52,151 nucleotides of DNA from Rhodospirillales bacterium (GCA_030754885.1 JASLZL010000086.1:1-52151), one strand, 5' to 3'. Numbered from the stretch's first letter, positions 1 to 9,450 are shown. Translations and numbers: made by a program. The notes: generated by a model not told the origin, from the letters alone.

Positions 1-64
1 TGTTCGGAAGAAGAGGTTTGATGACCGACCATTCGAAGTCCGTCAGGTCGTAACGTCCACCCAT
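1..64 (-). CDS. IS5-family transposase, N-terminal fragment (runs off window)
   Basis: The minus strand opens with ATG at position 64 and reads MGGRYDLTDFEWSVIKPLLP before leaving the window. This matches the start of IS5-family (DUF4096-type) transposases, which usually begin M-x-RYDLTD-x-EW-x-x-I-x-PLLP. Only 21 codons are visible, so it cannot be judged whether the element is intact. It marks the window's left edge as the boundary of a mobile element beside the acyl-CoA gene block. Confidence 0.75.
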   Translation of the reverse strand, partial: MGGRYDLTDFEWSVIKPLLPN

Positions 65-91
65 GTGAAAGCTCCCACTGTTTGGAAGCTT

Positions 92-119
92 GAATCACAT
101 CGCGAGCGGTTTGTGAATC
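92..119. repeat. Imperfect inverted repeat upstream of the transposase, possible IS end
   Basis: GAATCACA (92-99) and TGTGAATC (112-119) form an inverted repeat with one mismatch, 28 bases upstream of the transposase start. An IS terminal repeat is expected about here, but the other end of the element is outside the window, so the boundary and any target duplication cannot be set. Confidence 0.3.
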
Positions 120-194
120 CCTTTTATGAGTACATGGCCTAAAATTGAACATGTCTCCCCCGCTACCTTAGGCGGATTCCGAGCCACCATCTCC

Positions 195-1316
195 TCACCC
201 CCCAAACTCCGCCCGAATGGCGATGCCATGCTCGTCGAGGGCGGGAACCGGGCGCACTTGGGCCGTCTCGTTGGCGAAGCGGGCCGGGGGGGCTACCATC
301 TCGACGGTGCCGCTTGGGCTTTCGGTGGTGAGGCGGCGCAGTTGCGGGTGTTGGGCCAGGTCGGCGACCGTGTTGACGGCGCCATAGGCGATGCCTCCCT
401 TGCGCAGGCGTTCGATCAGTTGGGCGCGGCTTAGGGCGCCGAATACGGCGTCGATCTCTGCATCCAGCGCCGGGCGGTTTTCAACCCGGGCCGGGTTGTC
501 ATGGAAGCGCTCATCGTCGGCGAGATCGGTTTGCTCCAGCACCTCGGCGCAGAAGTTGCGCCATTCGCGCTGGTTCTGGATCGACAGCACCACCTCGCCG
601 TCCTTCGCCCCATAGGCGCCGTAAGGCGCGATGGAGGGATGGGCGAGGCCGACCCGCGCCGGTGCCCGACCGCCATAGACCTGGTGCAACAGCGGCACGG
701 TCATCCAATCGGCCATGGCGTCGAACAGCGAAACCTGGATGCCCTTGCCGGTTCCGGTGCGGCTACGCTCGATGAGGGCTTCTAAGACGGCGGTTTGCGC
801 ATACATGCCGGCGCCGACGTCGCAGACCGAGACGCCGACGCGCCCCGGTCCTTCGGGCCGGCCGGTGACCGAGGCAAGGCCGCTTTCGGCCTGGACCAAA
901 AGGTCATAGGCCTTCATCTCGGCATAGGGCCCGTCTTCGCCGTAACCCGAGATGTCGCAGGTGATGAGGGCCGGATGACGCTGGCGCAACTCCTCGCTGG
1001 CGAAGCCCAACCGCCCGGTGGCGCCCGGCGCCAGGTTCTGGATGAAGACATCGGCCTCACTCACCATGCGCGTCAACAGGTCCCGGTCGGCGTTGTCCTT
1101 GAGGTTCAGCGCGATCGATTCCTTACCCCGGTTGAGCCATACGAAATAGGCGCTCTCGCCCCCCACCACCCGGTCGTAGCCGCGCGCGAAATCGCCCTCG
1201 GGCCGCTCGACCTTGATCACCCGGGCCCCGGCGTCAGCCAGGCGCGACGAGCAATAGGGCGCCGCCACCGCCTGTTCGACGGTGATGACCAGCAATCCCT
1301 TGAGTGTTTCGCGCAC
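195..1316 (-). CDS. CaiB/BaiF family (class III) acyl-CoA transferase
   Basis: The 373-residue product belongs to the class III CoA transferases, which move CoA between carboxylic acids through an enzyme-bound aspartyl anhydride. The N-terminus has the family pattern (VEQAVAAPYCSSRLADAGA followed by VIKVE). The segment KAYDLLVQAESGL, near residue 140, carries the expected catalytic Asp. Length is close to the usual 380-410. The start is GTG, one base after the TAA of the upstream acyl-CoA dehydrogenase, so the two are probably co-transcribed and coupled. The pairing suggests that a carboxylic acid is activated with CoA and then oxidised. The substrate cannot be named from sequence. Confidence 0.88.
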   Translation of the reverse strand: MRETLKGLLVITVEQAVAAPYCSSRLADAGARVIKVERPEGDFARGYDRVVGGESAYFVWLNRGKESIALNLKDNADRDLLTRMVSEADVFIQNLAPGATGRLGFASEELRQRHPALITCDISGYGEDGPYAEMKAYDLLVQAESGLASVTGRPEGPGRVGVSVCDVGAGMYAQTAVLEALIERSRTGTGKGIQVSLFDAMADWMTVPLLHQVYGGRAPARVGLAHPSIAPYGAYGAKDGEVVLSIQNQREWRNFCAEVLEQTDLADDERFHDNPARVENRPALDAEIDAVFGALSRAQLIERLRKGGIAYGAVNTVADLAQHPQLRRLTTESPSGTVEMVAPPARFANETAQVRPVPALDEHGIAIRAEFGG

Positions 1317-1317
1317 C

Positions 1318-2481
1318 TTAGTAGGACCTTGGCAGGCCGAGCACGTGCTCGGCCACGTAGGCCAGGATCAGGTTGGTGGAGATTGGCGCGATTTGATAAA
1401 GCCTGGTCTCGCGGAACTTGCGCTCGACATCGTATTCCTCGGCAAAGCCATAGCCGCCGTGGGTTTGCAGGCAGCTTTCGGCCGCCGCCCACGAGGCCTC
1501 ACCGGCCAACAGCTTGGCCATGTTGGCCTCGGCGCCGCACGGCTCGCCGGCATCGAACAGGGCCGCCGCCCGGCGCACCATCAAGGCCGCCGCCTCGCCT
1601 TGGGCATAGGCGCGGGCGATGGGGAACTGGATGCCCTGGTTCTGGCCGATGGGGCGGCCGAAGACCTTGCGCTCGCCGGCGTAGGCGACGGATTTTTCGG
1701 TGAACCAGCGGCAATCGCCAATGCATTCGGCGGCGATCAGCACGCGCTCGGCATTCATGCCGTCGATAATATAGCGAAACCCCTTGTCGGCCTCGCCGAT
1801 CAGGTTGTCGGCGGGGATTCTCAAATCGTCGAAGAAGACCTCGGTGGTGGCGTGGTTGATCATGGCGCGGATGGGGCGGATGGTCACACCCTTGCCGAGG
1901 GCCTGGGCCAGATCGACCAGGAAGACCGAGAGCCCCTCGGAGCGTTTTTTGACCTGATCCTTGGCCGTGGTGCGTGCCAACAAGAGCATGAGGTCCGAGT
2001 GTTCGGCGCGGCTGGTCCAAACCTTCTGGCCGTTGACGACGTATGCGTCGCCATCCAGGACCGCCGTGGTGGCAAGGCTGAGGGTATCGGTGCCGCTGGT
2101 CGGTTCGGTAACGCCAAAGGCCTGCAGGCGCAGGCGCCCGGCGGCGATCTCGGGCAGATAGCGGTTCTTCTGTTCCTCGCTGCCGTGGCGCAGGATCGTA
2201 CCCATGGTGTACATCTGGGCATGGCACGCGGCGCCGTTGCCGCCCGAGGCGTGGATTTCCTCCAAAATCGCCGCCCCGGCGGCCAAGGGCAGGCCGCTGC
2301 CGCCGTATTGTTCGGGGATCAGGGCGGCGAGGTACCCGGCCTCGGTCAGGGCCTGGACGAACGCGGTCGGATAGGCCCTCTCACGGTCAAGCTCGCGCCA
2401 GTAGGGACCGGGAAAGCCCTCGCACAGCGCCCTGACGGCGTCCCGGATATCCTGAAAATCCGCCTCGTTCTCTTGGGTCAT
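1318..2481 (-). CDS. Acyl-CoA dehydrogenase (FAD flavoprotein)
   Basis: The 387-residue protein has full-length acyl-CoA dehydrogenase architecture: an N-terminal helical domain with IPEQYGGSGLP, a middle beta domain with QAFGVTEPTSGTDT and VNGQKVWTSRAEHSD, and a C-terminal helical domain ending QTHGGYGFAEEYDVERKFRE, where flavin and adenine contacts usually lie. It would catalyse alpha,beta-dehydrogenation of an acyl-CoA and pass electrons to ETF. It heads a two-gene operon with the CoA transferase. Its start faces the dehydratase gene (2549) across 67 bases, so the divergent units probably share regulation and a pathway in which the dehydratase-like protein hydrates the enoyl-CoA. Confidence 0.93.
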   Translation of the reverse strand: MTQENEADFQDIRDAVRALCEGFPGPYWRELDRERAYPTAFVQALTEAGYLAALIPEQYGGSGLPLAAGAAILEEIHASGGNGAACHAQMYTMGTILRHGSEEQKNRYLPEIAAGRLRLQAFGVTEPTSGTDTLSLATTAVLDGDAYVVNGQKVWTSRAEHSDLMLLLARTTAKDQVKKRSEGLSVFLVDLAQALGKGVTIRPIRAMINHATTEVFFDDLRIPADNLIGEADKGFRYIIDGMNAERVLIAAECIGDCRWFTEKSVAYAGERKVFGRPIGQNQGIQFPIARAYAQGEAAALMVRRAAALFDAGEPCGAEANMAKLLAGEASWAAAESCLQTHGGYGFAEEYDVERKFRETRLYQIAPISTNLILAYVAEHVLGLPRSY

Positions 2482-2548
2482 GGCCTATAGTGTTCCCCTT
2501 GCCGGTCGGACGGCCAGTCTACAGTGCGCCGCTACGGAAGGGAAAGCC

Positions 2549-3400
2549 ATGGGCGAGGAGAGTCTGCAAAGCTGGATCGGCCGCGAAGAAGTGGCCGACG
2601 ATATTGCCGCCGCCGCCCCCTTGGCCGGCCTGGCGGCGACCCTGGACCGCGCCGACGCGCCGGCCGCCGGCGATATGGTGCCGCCGGGCGGCCACTGGCT
2701 TTATTTTCTGCCCCGAGCGCCGCAATCGGGGCTGGGGCCCGACGGCCATGCCTTGCGCGGCGGTTTTTTACCGCCCGTGCCCCTGCCGAGGCGTATGTGG
2801 GCCGGCGGGCGGCTTGAATTTCCGGGCGCGCTGCGCCTCGGCGAGGCGATCAGGCGGCGCTCCGTGATCAAGGACGTGACGGAAAAGACAGGCAAAAGCG
2901 GCGCCCTGGCCTTTGTCGTCCTGCGCCACGAAATTTCAGGCCCCGACGGCCTTGCCGTGATTGAAGAACAAGACCTGGTCTATCGTCAGGCGCCGGACCC
3001 AAAGGCGCCCCCGCCGCCGCCCCGCCCGGCGCCCGACGGCGGGGCGTGGTCCAGGACCATCCATCCCGATGCGGTGATGCTGTTTCGTTATTCGGCACTT
3101 ACCTTCAACGGCCACCGCATCCACTATGACCGACCCTACGCAACGGAGGCCGAGGGCTATCCCGGCCTGGTCGTGCACGGACCCCTGATCGCGACGCTTT
3201 TGATGGAGTTGTGTCAAAACGAAAGGCCCGACGCTCGGCTTGCCGGTTTTGGCTTCCGCATGGTGGGCCCGCTCTTCGACACCGCCCCCTTCACCGTCCA
3301 CGGCCGGCCGACCGACGACGGCGCCGATCTGTGGGCCGCCAATGAGGACGGCGCACTGGCCGCGCAAGCGACGGCGACGTTTGATCGCGTAGTGTGCTAA
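2549..3400 (+). CDS. FAS1-like / MaoC-type acyl-CoA dehydratase (hotdog fold)
   Basis: The 283-residue product resembles the two-hotdog hydratases of the 3-methylfumaryl-CoA / mesaconyl-C4-CoA hydratase group. An N-terminal FAS1-like dehydratase region is followed by a MaoC-like C-terminal half with FRYSALTFNGHRIHYDRPYA and YPGLVVHGPLIATLLMEL, the hydratase signature with its catalytic His and Asp/Tyr environment. I chose the ATG at 2549, preceded by a GGAAGGGAAAG ribosome site, over an upstream in-frame ATG at 2480 that would overlap the divergent dehydrogenase start. hyuA follows after 33 bases. The likely role is reversible hydration of a branched or dicarboxylic enoyl-CoA; the substrate is inferred only from family resemblance. 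Confidence 0.82.
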   Translation: MGEESLQSWIGREEVADDIAAAAPLAGLAATLDRADAPAAGDMVPPGGHWLYFLPRAPQSGLGPDGHALRGGFLPPVPLPRRMWAGGRLEFPGALRLGEAIRRRSVIKDVTEKTGKSGALAFVVLRHEISGPDGLAVIEEQDLVYRQAPDPKAPPPPPRPAPDGGAWSRTIHPDAVMLFRYSALTFNGHRIHYDRPYATEAEGYPGLVVHGPLIATLLMELCQNERPDARLAGFGFRMVGPLFDTAPFTVHGRPTDDGADLWAANEDGALAAQATATFDRVVC

Positions 3401-3433
3401 GACCAAGGCCCCTGGCACCGGTTCGGGATTTTC

Positions 3434-5524
3434 ATGGCTGATCTTTCTCTCGGCATCGACATCGGCGGCACCTTCACCGACATCGTGATTTACGACCCCG
3501 GGGCCGGGCGTCACCACATCTGGAAAGAGCCGACGACGCCGGGCGACCCGGCTGAGGGCGTCATCGCCGGCACCAAGCGGCTGTTGGCGACGGGTACCGT
3601 CGCGGCCAAGGACATTGCCCGCGTCGTTCACGCGACGACGCTTTTCACCAACGCGCTGATTGAACGCAAGGGCGCCCGGACGGGCCTGATTACGACGGCG
3701 GGATTCCGCGACGTCCTTGAGATCGGGCGCGAGCGCAAGTTCGAACTCTACGACATCTTCATCGAAATGCCGGAACCCCTGGTGCCGCGCAGCCTGCGCC
3801 GCGAGGTGGCGGAGCGGCTCGACCAGAACGGCGCGCTCGAGGTGCCCCTGGATGAAACGGCGCTGATGGACGAGGTCGAAGACCTGGTGGAACGGGGTGT
3901 CGTTTCCATCGCCATCGTCTTTTTGCATTCCTATGCCAACCCGGCGCATGAGCACGCCGCCGCCCGGGCCGTTGCCGCCCGATACCCCGATGTCTCGCTC
4001 ACCACGTCGGCCGAGGTGGCGCCCGAAATTCGCGAGTTCGAACGGACCTCGACCACCGTCGTCAATGCCTTCGTCAAACCCTTGGCCGAAACCTATCTGG
4101 ACAGCCTGGTCGAGCGCATCCAGGGTTTGGAGATCGACGGCCCTTTTTCCCTGATGCTGTCCAATGGCGGCCTGACCCACCTTGACGAAGCCAAGCGCCG
4201 CCCGGTGCAACTGCTGGAATCCGGCCCCGCCGCCGGCGCCCTGGCTGGTGCCTTTTTCGGTAGTGCAAGCGGCGAGACCGAGGTCCTGGCCTTCGACATG
4301 GGCGGCACGACGGCCAAAATCAGCCTGATCGACGGCGGCGAGCCCTCCATCGCCTATAGCTTCGAGGCGGCCCGGACCAAGCGCTTCGCCGAGGGCAGCG
4401 GCCTGCCGATTATGATATCCACCATCGAATTGATCGAGGTCGGCGCCGGCGGCGGCTCCATCGCGCGGGTCGACGAGCTTGGTCTTCTCAAGGTGGGGCC
4501 GGAAAGTTCGGGCGCCGAACCGGGGCCGGCGTGCTACGCCAAGGGAGGCGACGCGCCGACCGTGACCGATGCCGATTTGCTGCTTGGTTACCTCAACGCG
4601 GATTACTTTCTCGGCGGTGCCATGGCCATTGACCGCACCGCCGCCGAGGCCGCCATGGGGCCCCTGATGGCGACCACGGGACTGGACCTCACCGAAGTCG
4701 CCTGGGGTATCCACGACGTGGTCAACGAGACCATGGCCGCCGCCGCCAGGGTCCAGATTACCCAGCGCGGCAAGGACCCGCGTGACTATGCCATGCTGGC
4801 GACCGGCGGCGCCGGCCCGGTGCATGCCTACAATGTGGCGCGCAAACTCAATCTCCGAACCCTGGTGTGTCCGCCGGCGGCGGGGGTCGGGTCGGTCATC
4901 GGCCTTCTTATGGCGCCGGCCCGGATCGACCGGGTGGGCTCCATGGTCAGCCGTCTCGACGGGCTCGACTGGGATGCCTTTGAGGCGCTTTACAAGGCCC
5001 TGGAAGACGACGCCCGGGCGGTGCTCAAAGGAACCGCTGCCGAACTTGACCGACTGCAAGTCCGCCGCCTGGCGGACATGCGCTATGTCGGTCAGGATTC
5101 AGAAGTCGTCGTCGGCCTGGGCCCGGGTCCCTTCACCCGGGCGTCAAACGAAACCCTGGTCGAGGCCTTCGAAGAAATCTACCGCCAGTTGTTTACCCGA
5201 ACCCGGCCCGGCGTCCCAATTCAGGTGGTTAATCTAAGGGTGTCGCTTTCGGCGCCAGTTAAGGGCGGCGGCATGGAGATGGCGCGCTCAGCCGATGGCG
5301 GCGAAGCGGCGTTGAAGGGCCGCCGCGCGATTTGCTTTGGCGATCCGCATCGATTCGTCGATACGGCCGTCTATGACCGCTACGAGGTGGCGCCCGGCGA
5401 GGTTATCGAAGGCCCTGCGGTATTCGAAGAGAAGGAATCGACCCTTATCGTCGGTCCCGGAGCACGCTGTCGCGTTCAGGCCGACAGCACCTTGATCGTC
5501 ACCCTTCCCGCCGACGGGGACTGA
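3434..5524 (+). CDS. hyuA: Hydantoinase/oxoprolinase subunit A (HyuA)
   Basis: The 696-residue protein has the HyuA layout: an N-terminal GIDIGGTFTDIVIYD phosphate-binding loop, an ASKHA-type second loop DMGGTTAKI near residue 290, and ATGGAGPVHAYNVAR near residue 455. Family members pair with HyuB to hydrolyse cyclic amides (hydantoins, 5-oxoproline) or carboxylate small ketones, using ATP. The subunit B start follows the stop by two bases, the standard AB order. The CoA genes nearby suggest the hydrolysis product enters acyl-CoA catabolism, but the actual ring substrate is unknown. Length is normal and no defects were seen. Confidence 0.94.
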   Translation: MADLSLGIDIGGTFTDIVIYDPGAGRHHIWKEPTTPGDPAEGVIAGTKRLLATGTVAAKDIARVVHATTLFTNALIERKGARTGLITTAGFRDVLEIGRERKFELYDIFIEMPEPLVPRSLRREVAERLDQNGALEVPLDETALMDEVEDLVERGVVSIAIVFLHSYANPAHEHAAARAVAARYPDVSLTTSAEVAPEIREFERTSTTVVNAFVKPLAETYLDSLVERIQGLEIDGPFSLMLSNGGLTHLDEAKRRPVQLLESGPAAGALAGAFFGSASGETEVLAFDMGGTTAKISLIDGGEPSIAYSFEAARTKRFAEGSGLPIMISTIELIEVGAGGGSIARVDELGLLKVGPESSGAEPGPACYAKGGDAPTVTDADLLLGYLNADYFLGGAMAIDRTAAEAAMGPLMATTGLDLTEVAWGIHDVVNETMAAAARVQITQRGKDPRDYAMLATGGAGPVHAYNVARKLNLRTLVCPPAAGVGSVIGLLMAPARIDRVGSMVSRLDGLDWDAFEALYKALEDDARAVLKGTAAELDRLQVRRLADMRYVGQDSEVVVGLGPGPFTRASNETLVEAFEEIYRQLFTRTRPGVPIQVVNLRVSLSAPVKGGGMEMARSADGGEAALKGRRAICFGDPHRFVDTAVYDRYEVAPGEVIEGPAVFEEKESTLIVGPGARCRVQADSTLIVTLPADGD

Positions 5525-5526
5525 GC

Positions 5527-7158
5527 ATGGCCAAGAACCAACTATCCTTCGATTCCGTCACGCTTGAGATCATCTGGACCCGTCTCATATCGGCCGTCGA
5601 CGAGGCGGCGGCGGCCCTCATCCGCACGTCGTTCTCGACCCTGGTGCGCGAGTCCCACGATTTTTCGTGCATCCTGACCGATGCCCATGGCCGATCCCTG
5701 GTTCAGGCCACCAAGAGCATCCCGTCGTTTATCGGCACCTTGCCGGCGACGGTGAAGCATTTCCTCCGCGAATTTCCGCCCGAAACATTGTTCCCGGGCG
5801 ACGTCCTGATCACCAACGACATTCACCAGGGCACCGGGCACCTGCCCGACATCTCGGTGGCCAAGCCCATCTTCGTGCGTGACCGGCTGGTCGGCTTTGC
5901 CGCCAGCACGGCACATGCGCCCGACATCGGCGGCAAGATCCGCTCACCCGAACCGCGCGAGGTATTCGAGGAGGGCTTCCAGATCCCCATCATGAAGTTC
6001 CACGAGCGCGGTGTGACCGATGCGTCTCTGGAAAGGCTGTTGCGCAAGAATGTGCGCACCCCCGACCAGACTATGGGCGATCTGTGGGCCCAGGTCGTGG
6101 CGCTGGACCTGATGGAACAGCGCCTGATGGCGCTCATGGAACACTATGGCCTCGACGAACTGGGCGCGCTGGCGGCCGAGATCCAAGGGCGCAGCGAACG
6201 GGCCATGCGCGCCGCTATTACCGAGCTGCCCGACGGCGTCTACCAGAGCGAACTGATGACTGACGGGGTGTCGGAGACGCCGATCCACCTTGCCATGACG
6301 CTCACCGTCGATGGCGACGCCATCGACGTCGACTATGCCGGTTCCCACCCCCAGGTCGACCGCGCCATCAACGTTGCCATGTGCTACACCTACGCGCTCA
6401 CAGCCTATGGCGTGAAGTGCTGCACCAGCCCCAATCTGCCCAATAACGAAGGCGCCTTTGTGCCGATTACCGTTCGCGGACCGGAAGGATGCATCGTCAA
6501 TCCGGTGTTCCCGGCACCGGGCGGCTCGCGCATGCTGATCGGTCATTATCTTCCGGTGCTGGTCTTCGGCTGCCTCGGCGACGTGGTGCCGGAGCGCGTC
6601 ATGGCCGCCTCGGGCTCGCCCATGTGGGGCATGAACCAATCAGGCGTCGATGGCGCCGGCAAGCCCTATGCCAACATGTTCTTCTTCAACGGCGGCATGG
6701 GCGCCACCCATCGCGGCGACGGGCCGACCTGCCTAAGCTGGCCGGGCAACGTCTCGTCGACGCCGGTCGAGCTTTCCGAACGGATCGCGCCTTTGCGCTT
6801 TCATTACAAGCGTCTGCGGCCCGATTCCGGCGGGCCGGGTAAGTACAGGGGCGGCCTGGGCCAAGAGATCTCCCTGGAAAGCCGCTCCGCGAGCCCGATC
6901 GCGGTTTCGTTCCTGGCCGAACGCTCGGTCTACCCCGCTTTCGGCATCAAGGGCGGCCAAGCGGGGACCACCGGGGCGCTGGCCATCAATGGCCAACCGA
7001 CCGACCCCAAGCGCCAGTACGTCCTGGATCACGGCGATACCGTCAGCCTGACGACCCCCGGCGGCGGCGGCCACGGCAACCCGGCGGAGCGCGACCGGGA
7101 CAGCCTGCAAAGCGACCTCGACGAAGGCTACGTCACCGATCCCAAGGCTTACGACTAG
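5527..7158 (+). CDS. hyuB: Hydantoinase/oxoprolinase subunit B (HyuB)
   Basis: The 543-residue partner of HyuA shows family landmarks: RESHDFSCILTDAHGRSLVQ near residue 40, GDVLITNDIHQGTGHLPDI near residue 92, and the glycine-rich C-terminal LTTPGGGGHGNP. It begins two bases after hyuA, so translation is probably coupled to give equal subunits. The stop overlaps the convergent stop of cbiX by three bases, so two unrelated operons meet tail to tail with no room for a terminator. Substrate specificity (N-methylhydantoin, 5-oxoproline or other) cannot be read from the sequence. Confidence 0.94.
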   Translation: MAKNQLSFDSVTLEIIWTRLISAVDEAAAALIRTSFSTLVRESHDFSCILTDAHGRSLVQATKSIPSFIGTLPATVKHFLREFPPETLFPGDVLITNDIHQGTGHLPDISVAKPIFVRDRLVGFAASTAHAPDIGGKIRSPEPREVFEEGFQIPIMKFHERGVTDASLERLLRKNVRTPDQTMGDLWAQVVALDLMEQRLMALMEHYGLDELGALAAEIQGRSERAMRAAITELPDGVYQSELMTDGVSETPIHLAMTLTVDGDAIDVDYAGSHPQVDRAINVAMCYTYALTAYGVKCCTSPNLPNNEGAFVPITVRGPEGCIVNPVFPAPGGSRMLIGHYLPVLVFGCLGDVVPERVMAASGSPMWGMNQSGVDGAGKPYANMFFFNGGMGATHRGDGPTCLSWPGNVSSTPVELSERIAPLRFHYKRLRPDSGGPGKYRGGLGQEISLESRSASPIAVSFLAERSVYPAFGIKGGQAGTTGALAINGQPTDPKRQYVLDHGDTVSLTTPGGGGHGNPAERDRDSLQSDLDEGYVTDPKAYD

Positions 7159-7928
7159 GTGTCGGCGGACTTCACCTGATCGATGATCAAATCGGCCATC
7201 TCTGGGTCGGAGCCGATGGCGCCGAGGTAGGGGACGGCTGGCTTGCGGGCGGCGAGGATGGGCGGGACGTCGTGGCTGGCGTGCAGCCCGTCCTTGCTGA
7301 ACAGCCCGACCGCCACGGCCGGGCCGACGAGGGACGCCACGGACTGGGCCAGGATCGGCTGCTCGTCCAGGTATGCCGTCGCGACGGCTGCGAAGATATG
7401 GCCCTTTCGGGTCCGCGTCGCGTGGGCTTCAGTGGTGCGGCGCGAAGCCGGGTTGCGGGTCGAGCCGTGACCGATGAGAAGGAGCGTTGCCGTCTCAGGA
7501 ATGATTGCGCGTTCGCGGGACAGGGCCTGGGCACGGCGCACGATCAGCTTGGAAAGGCGTGGGTTGAGGCCGACCGGCGCCGAGAGCACGATGCGCCGCC
7601 CGCCGCGCTCGGTCACCGGACCCGTGAGGCCGAGACGGCGGTGCAGGATGTCATGCACAGCGCTCCCGTCTGTCATGAAGAAGGGCACGACGTAGGTCTC
7701 GGGCGCCTTGATCGCGTCCAGGACCTTTTCCGGGTCGGCACCGCCGGTCAGGGTCGCGCCCGCCACCTGGGCGAACAGGCGGCGCGCCTCCAAGGCCTTC
7801 ACATGGCTGTTCAGCGCCGCGTTGCCGCCCTCGCCCGTACCATGGGCGACAAGGACCAGCGCTGCCCGCTGCCAGGCACCGAGCTCAGTGGCTGGTGCCG
7901 GCCGAGAGCGTGATCTTGTTGAAGACAT
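7155..7928 (-). CDS. cbiX: CbiX/SirB-type sirohydrochlorin chelatase, last gene of the heme d1 operon
   Basis: The 257-residue protein consists of two CbiX-like halves. The first has LVLVAHGTG, VPFFMTDGSAVHDILH; the second has LLLIGHGST and VGLFSKDGLHASHDVP. The HG and G-x-x-x-H residues are the usual metal and tetrapyrrole ligands of class II chelatases. In this operon the likely job is Fe insertion into sirohydrochlorin to give siroheme, the substrate of NirDLGH. The ATG at 7928 lies inside the nirN 3' end (44-base overlap), so it is probably translated by coupling. A cobalt role cannot be excluded from sequence alone. Confidence 0.82.
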   Translation of the reverse strand: MSSTRSRSRPAPATELGAWQRAALVLVAHGTGEGGNAALNSHVKALEARRLFAQVAGATLTGGADPEKVLDAIKAPETYVVPFFMTDGSAVHDILHRRLGLTGPVTERGGRRIVLSAPVGLNPRLSKLIVRRAQALSRERAIIPETATLLLIGHGSTRNPASRRTTEAHATRTRKGHIFAAVATAYLDEQPILAQSVASLVGPAVAVGLFSKDGLHASHDVPPILAARKPAVPYLGAIGSDPEMADLIIDQVKSADT

Positions 7929-9447
7929 TGTATTTGCCGGATGGTTTGTTCATTGGGATGCGCTTGACCTCTTCCAAGGTGGCGGCGTCGTAGACGACGA
8001 TGGCGCCGTCGGCCTCCCAGATGCTAACCAGCGCATAGCGTCCGTCGCGGGTGAATTCGACGTGAGCGGCGGTCTTGCCGGGTGCCGGACGCAAGGTCTT
8101 GACGATCTCAAGCGTCCCCTTGTCGATGACGTGGAGCGCGTCCTTGTGGGGCCCGAAGAAAACATCGGTCCAGGCGTAGGGGGTATTTTCGTGGCTGCGC
8201 ATGAAAAATCCCGGCCCCAGAGTGTCGATGCGCTTGACCGTCTTCCAGGTTTTCATGTCGATGACGCTGATGGCGGCGTCCTTCAGGTGCGGTGTCGCCA
8301 GCACCTTAGCGCCCCGGTATTCGAAGGTGATTCCCGAGCCCAGATGCGGCATGCCGGTAAGCGCGATGTCGGCCACCTTGCGCCCGACGGTCAGGTTGAC
8401 CACCTGGCCGTTTTTCGCATTGCGCGCCGCGCCGACCAGGTTGGTGTAAGCTTGGTCGAAGAAAAAGTCGTCGAGATAGTCGTCGAGTTTAATGCGGCGT
8501 ACCGGGAAGGGGCCGCGGTCGAAATAGCCTTCTTCCTTACCGGCACGGTAGTCGTGGATGAAGCCCTGCGCCACCGGTTTTGGGTTCTTCTCATAAGACA
8601 TCTCCCAAATTTCGGGGATGTCCTTGAGTGCGGCGATGAAGCTGTTGCGCGGCGCCGCCGTATAGACGGCGCTGACCCGCGATGATTTGCCCCCCTTGCC
8701 GGTCACCTCGATGATCTTGATCGGCTTGAGGGTGCGGGCGTCAAAGGCGACCAGGGTGTGGGGCAGCATGTTGGCCGCCATCAACGTGCGTCCGTCAGCC
8801 GCGACCGCGATGTTGCGCATGTTGATGCCGGCTCGCACCTCGGCCACTAGCGTGAGGCCATGCAGGTCGAACATGGATATTCAGCCGTCCCTGGAACCCA
8901 GGTAGACGAAGCGCCCGTCGGGTGAATACTTGGCGCCGCCGTGGAGCGCGAAGCGGGTGGGAAAGCGGGCGAGGGGTTGGAAGCGGTCGCCATCAAGGAT
9001 GGTGACGTGGTGATCACCGGTCTCGACCACGGTAAAGAGGTTGAGGGGATCGGCGCCGTGTTGGGGCCCTTCGGGCAAGCTGTCGGGGTCGTTGTGAACG
9101 ACCCAGGATTCGGTGATCTGGGCCAGGCCCCAATCGGGGATAGCGGGAAGCGGCGTATAGATCATGTCGACAACGGCGGCGATCTGGGGTTCCGTCAGAA
9201 CCTCGGCGAAGCCCGCCATCTGGGTCGCCGGGCGGCCTTCGGAGACGACACGGCGGGTCTGGCTGGGCTTGAGACGGCCCAGGTTCTCGGGGATTAGCGC
9301 CGGACCGATGGCGCCGAGGCGGTCGCCGCCGTGGCAGGCGGCGCAGTGAATGCTGAAAAGGGCCGAAGCGTCGGGTGCCGGGGCGTCACTCGCCGCCGCT
9401 GGAAAAGAGGCCAGGACGCCGAACAGGAACATCGCCAGGCGCGCCAT
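7885..9447 (-). pseudogene. nirN: nirN, cytochrome c / d1-domain protein, interrupted by one in-frame UGA
   Basis: Read through position 8881-8883 this is a 520-codon gene of normal NirN length. It has a signal peptide, a class I cytochrome c domain (CAACH at residues 35-39) and an eight-bladed d1-type propeller. The frame stops at codon 189 (UGA) after LGSRDG and resumes in frame with ISMFDLHGLTLVAEVRAGIN, a conserved propeller segment. From memory, NirN proteins carry Trp at this point. No frameshift is present and the following 330 codons remain intact and family-like. NirN oxidises dihydro-heme d1 or hands over heme d1 in the periplasm. Either the gene is a recent pseudogene, the UGA is read through as Trp, the base is an error, or two polypeptides are made with restart at ATG 8874. 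Confidence 0.85.
8881..8883 (-). other. nirN: In-frame UGA at an expected Trp codon of nirN
   Basis: The codon reads TGA on the minus strand in the context GAC GGC TGA ATA TCC ATG. One G-to-A change from TGG would explain it. The base after the stop is A, which in E. coli is known to favour misreading of UGA by tRNA-Trp. Confidence 0.9.
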
Positions 9448-9450
9448 CGT

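Noticed and set aside
1282-2490. Long plus-strand frame opposite the acyl-CoA dehydrogenase
   Set aside because: It has no domain signature or ribosome site and mirrors the dehydrogenase gene.
2936-5059. Long open frame antisense to hyuA
   Set aside because: It is a by-product of high-GC codon use; its translation lacks family motifs, whereas hyuA is complete on the other strand.
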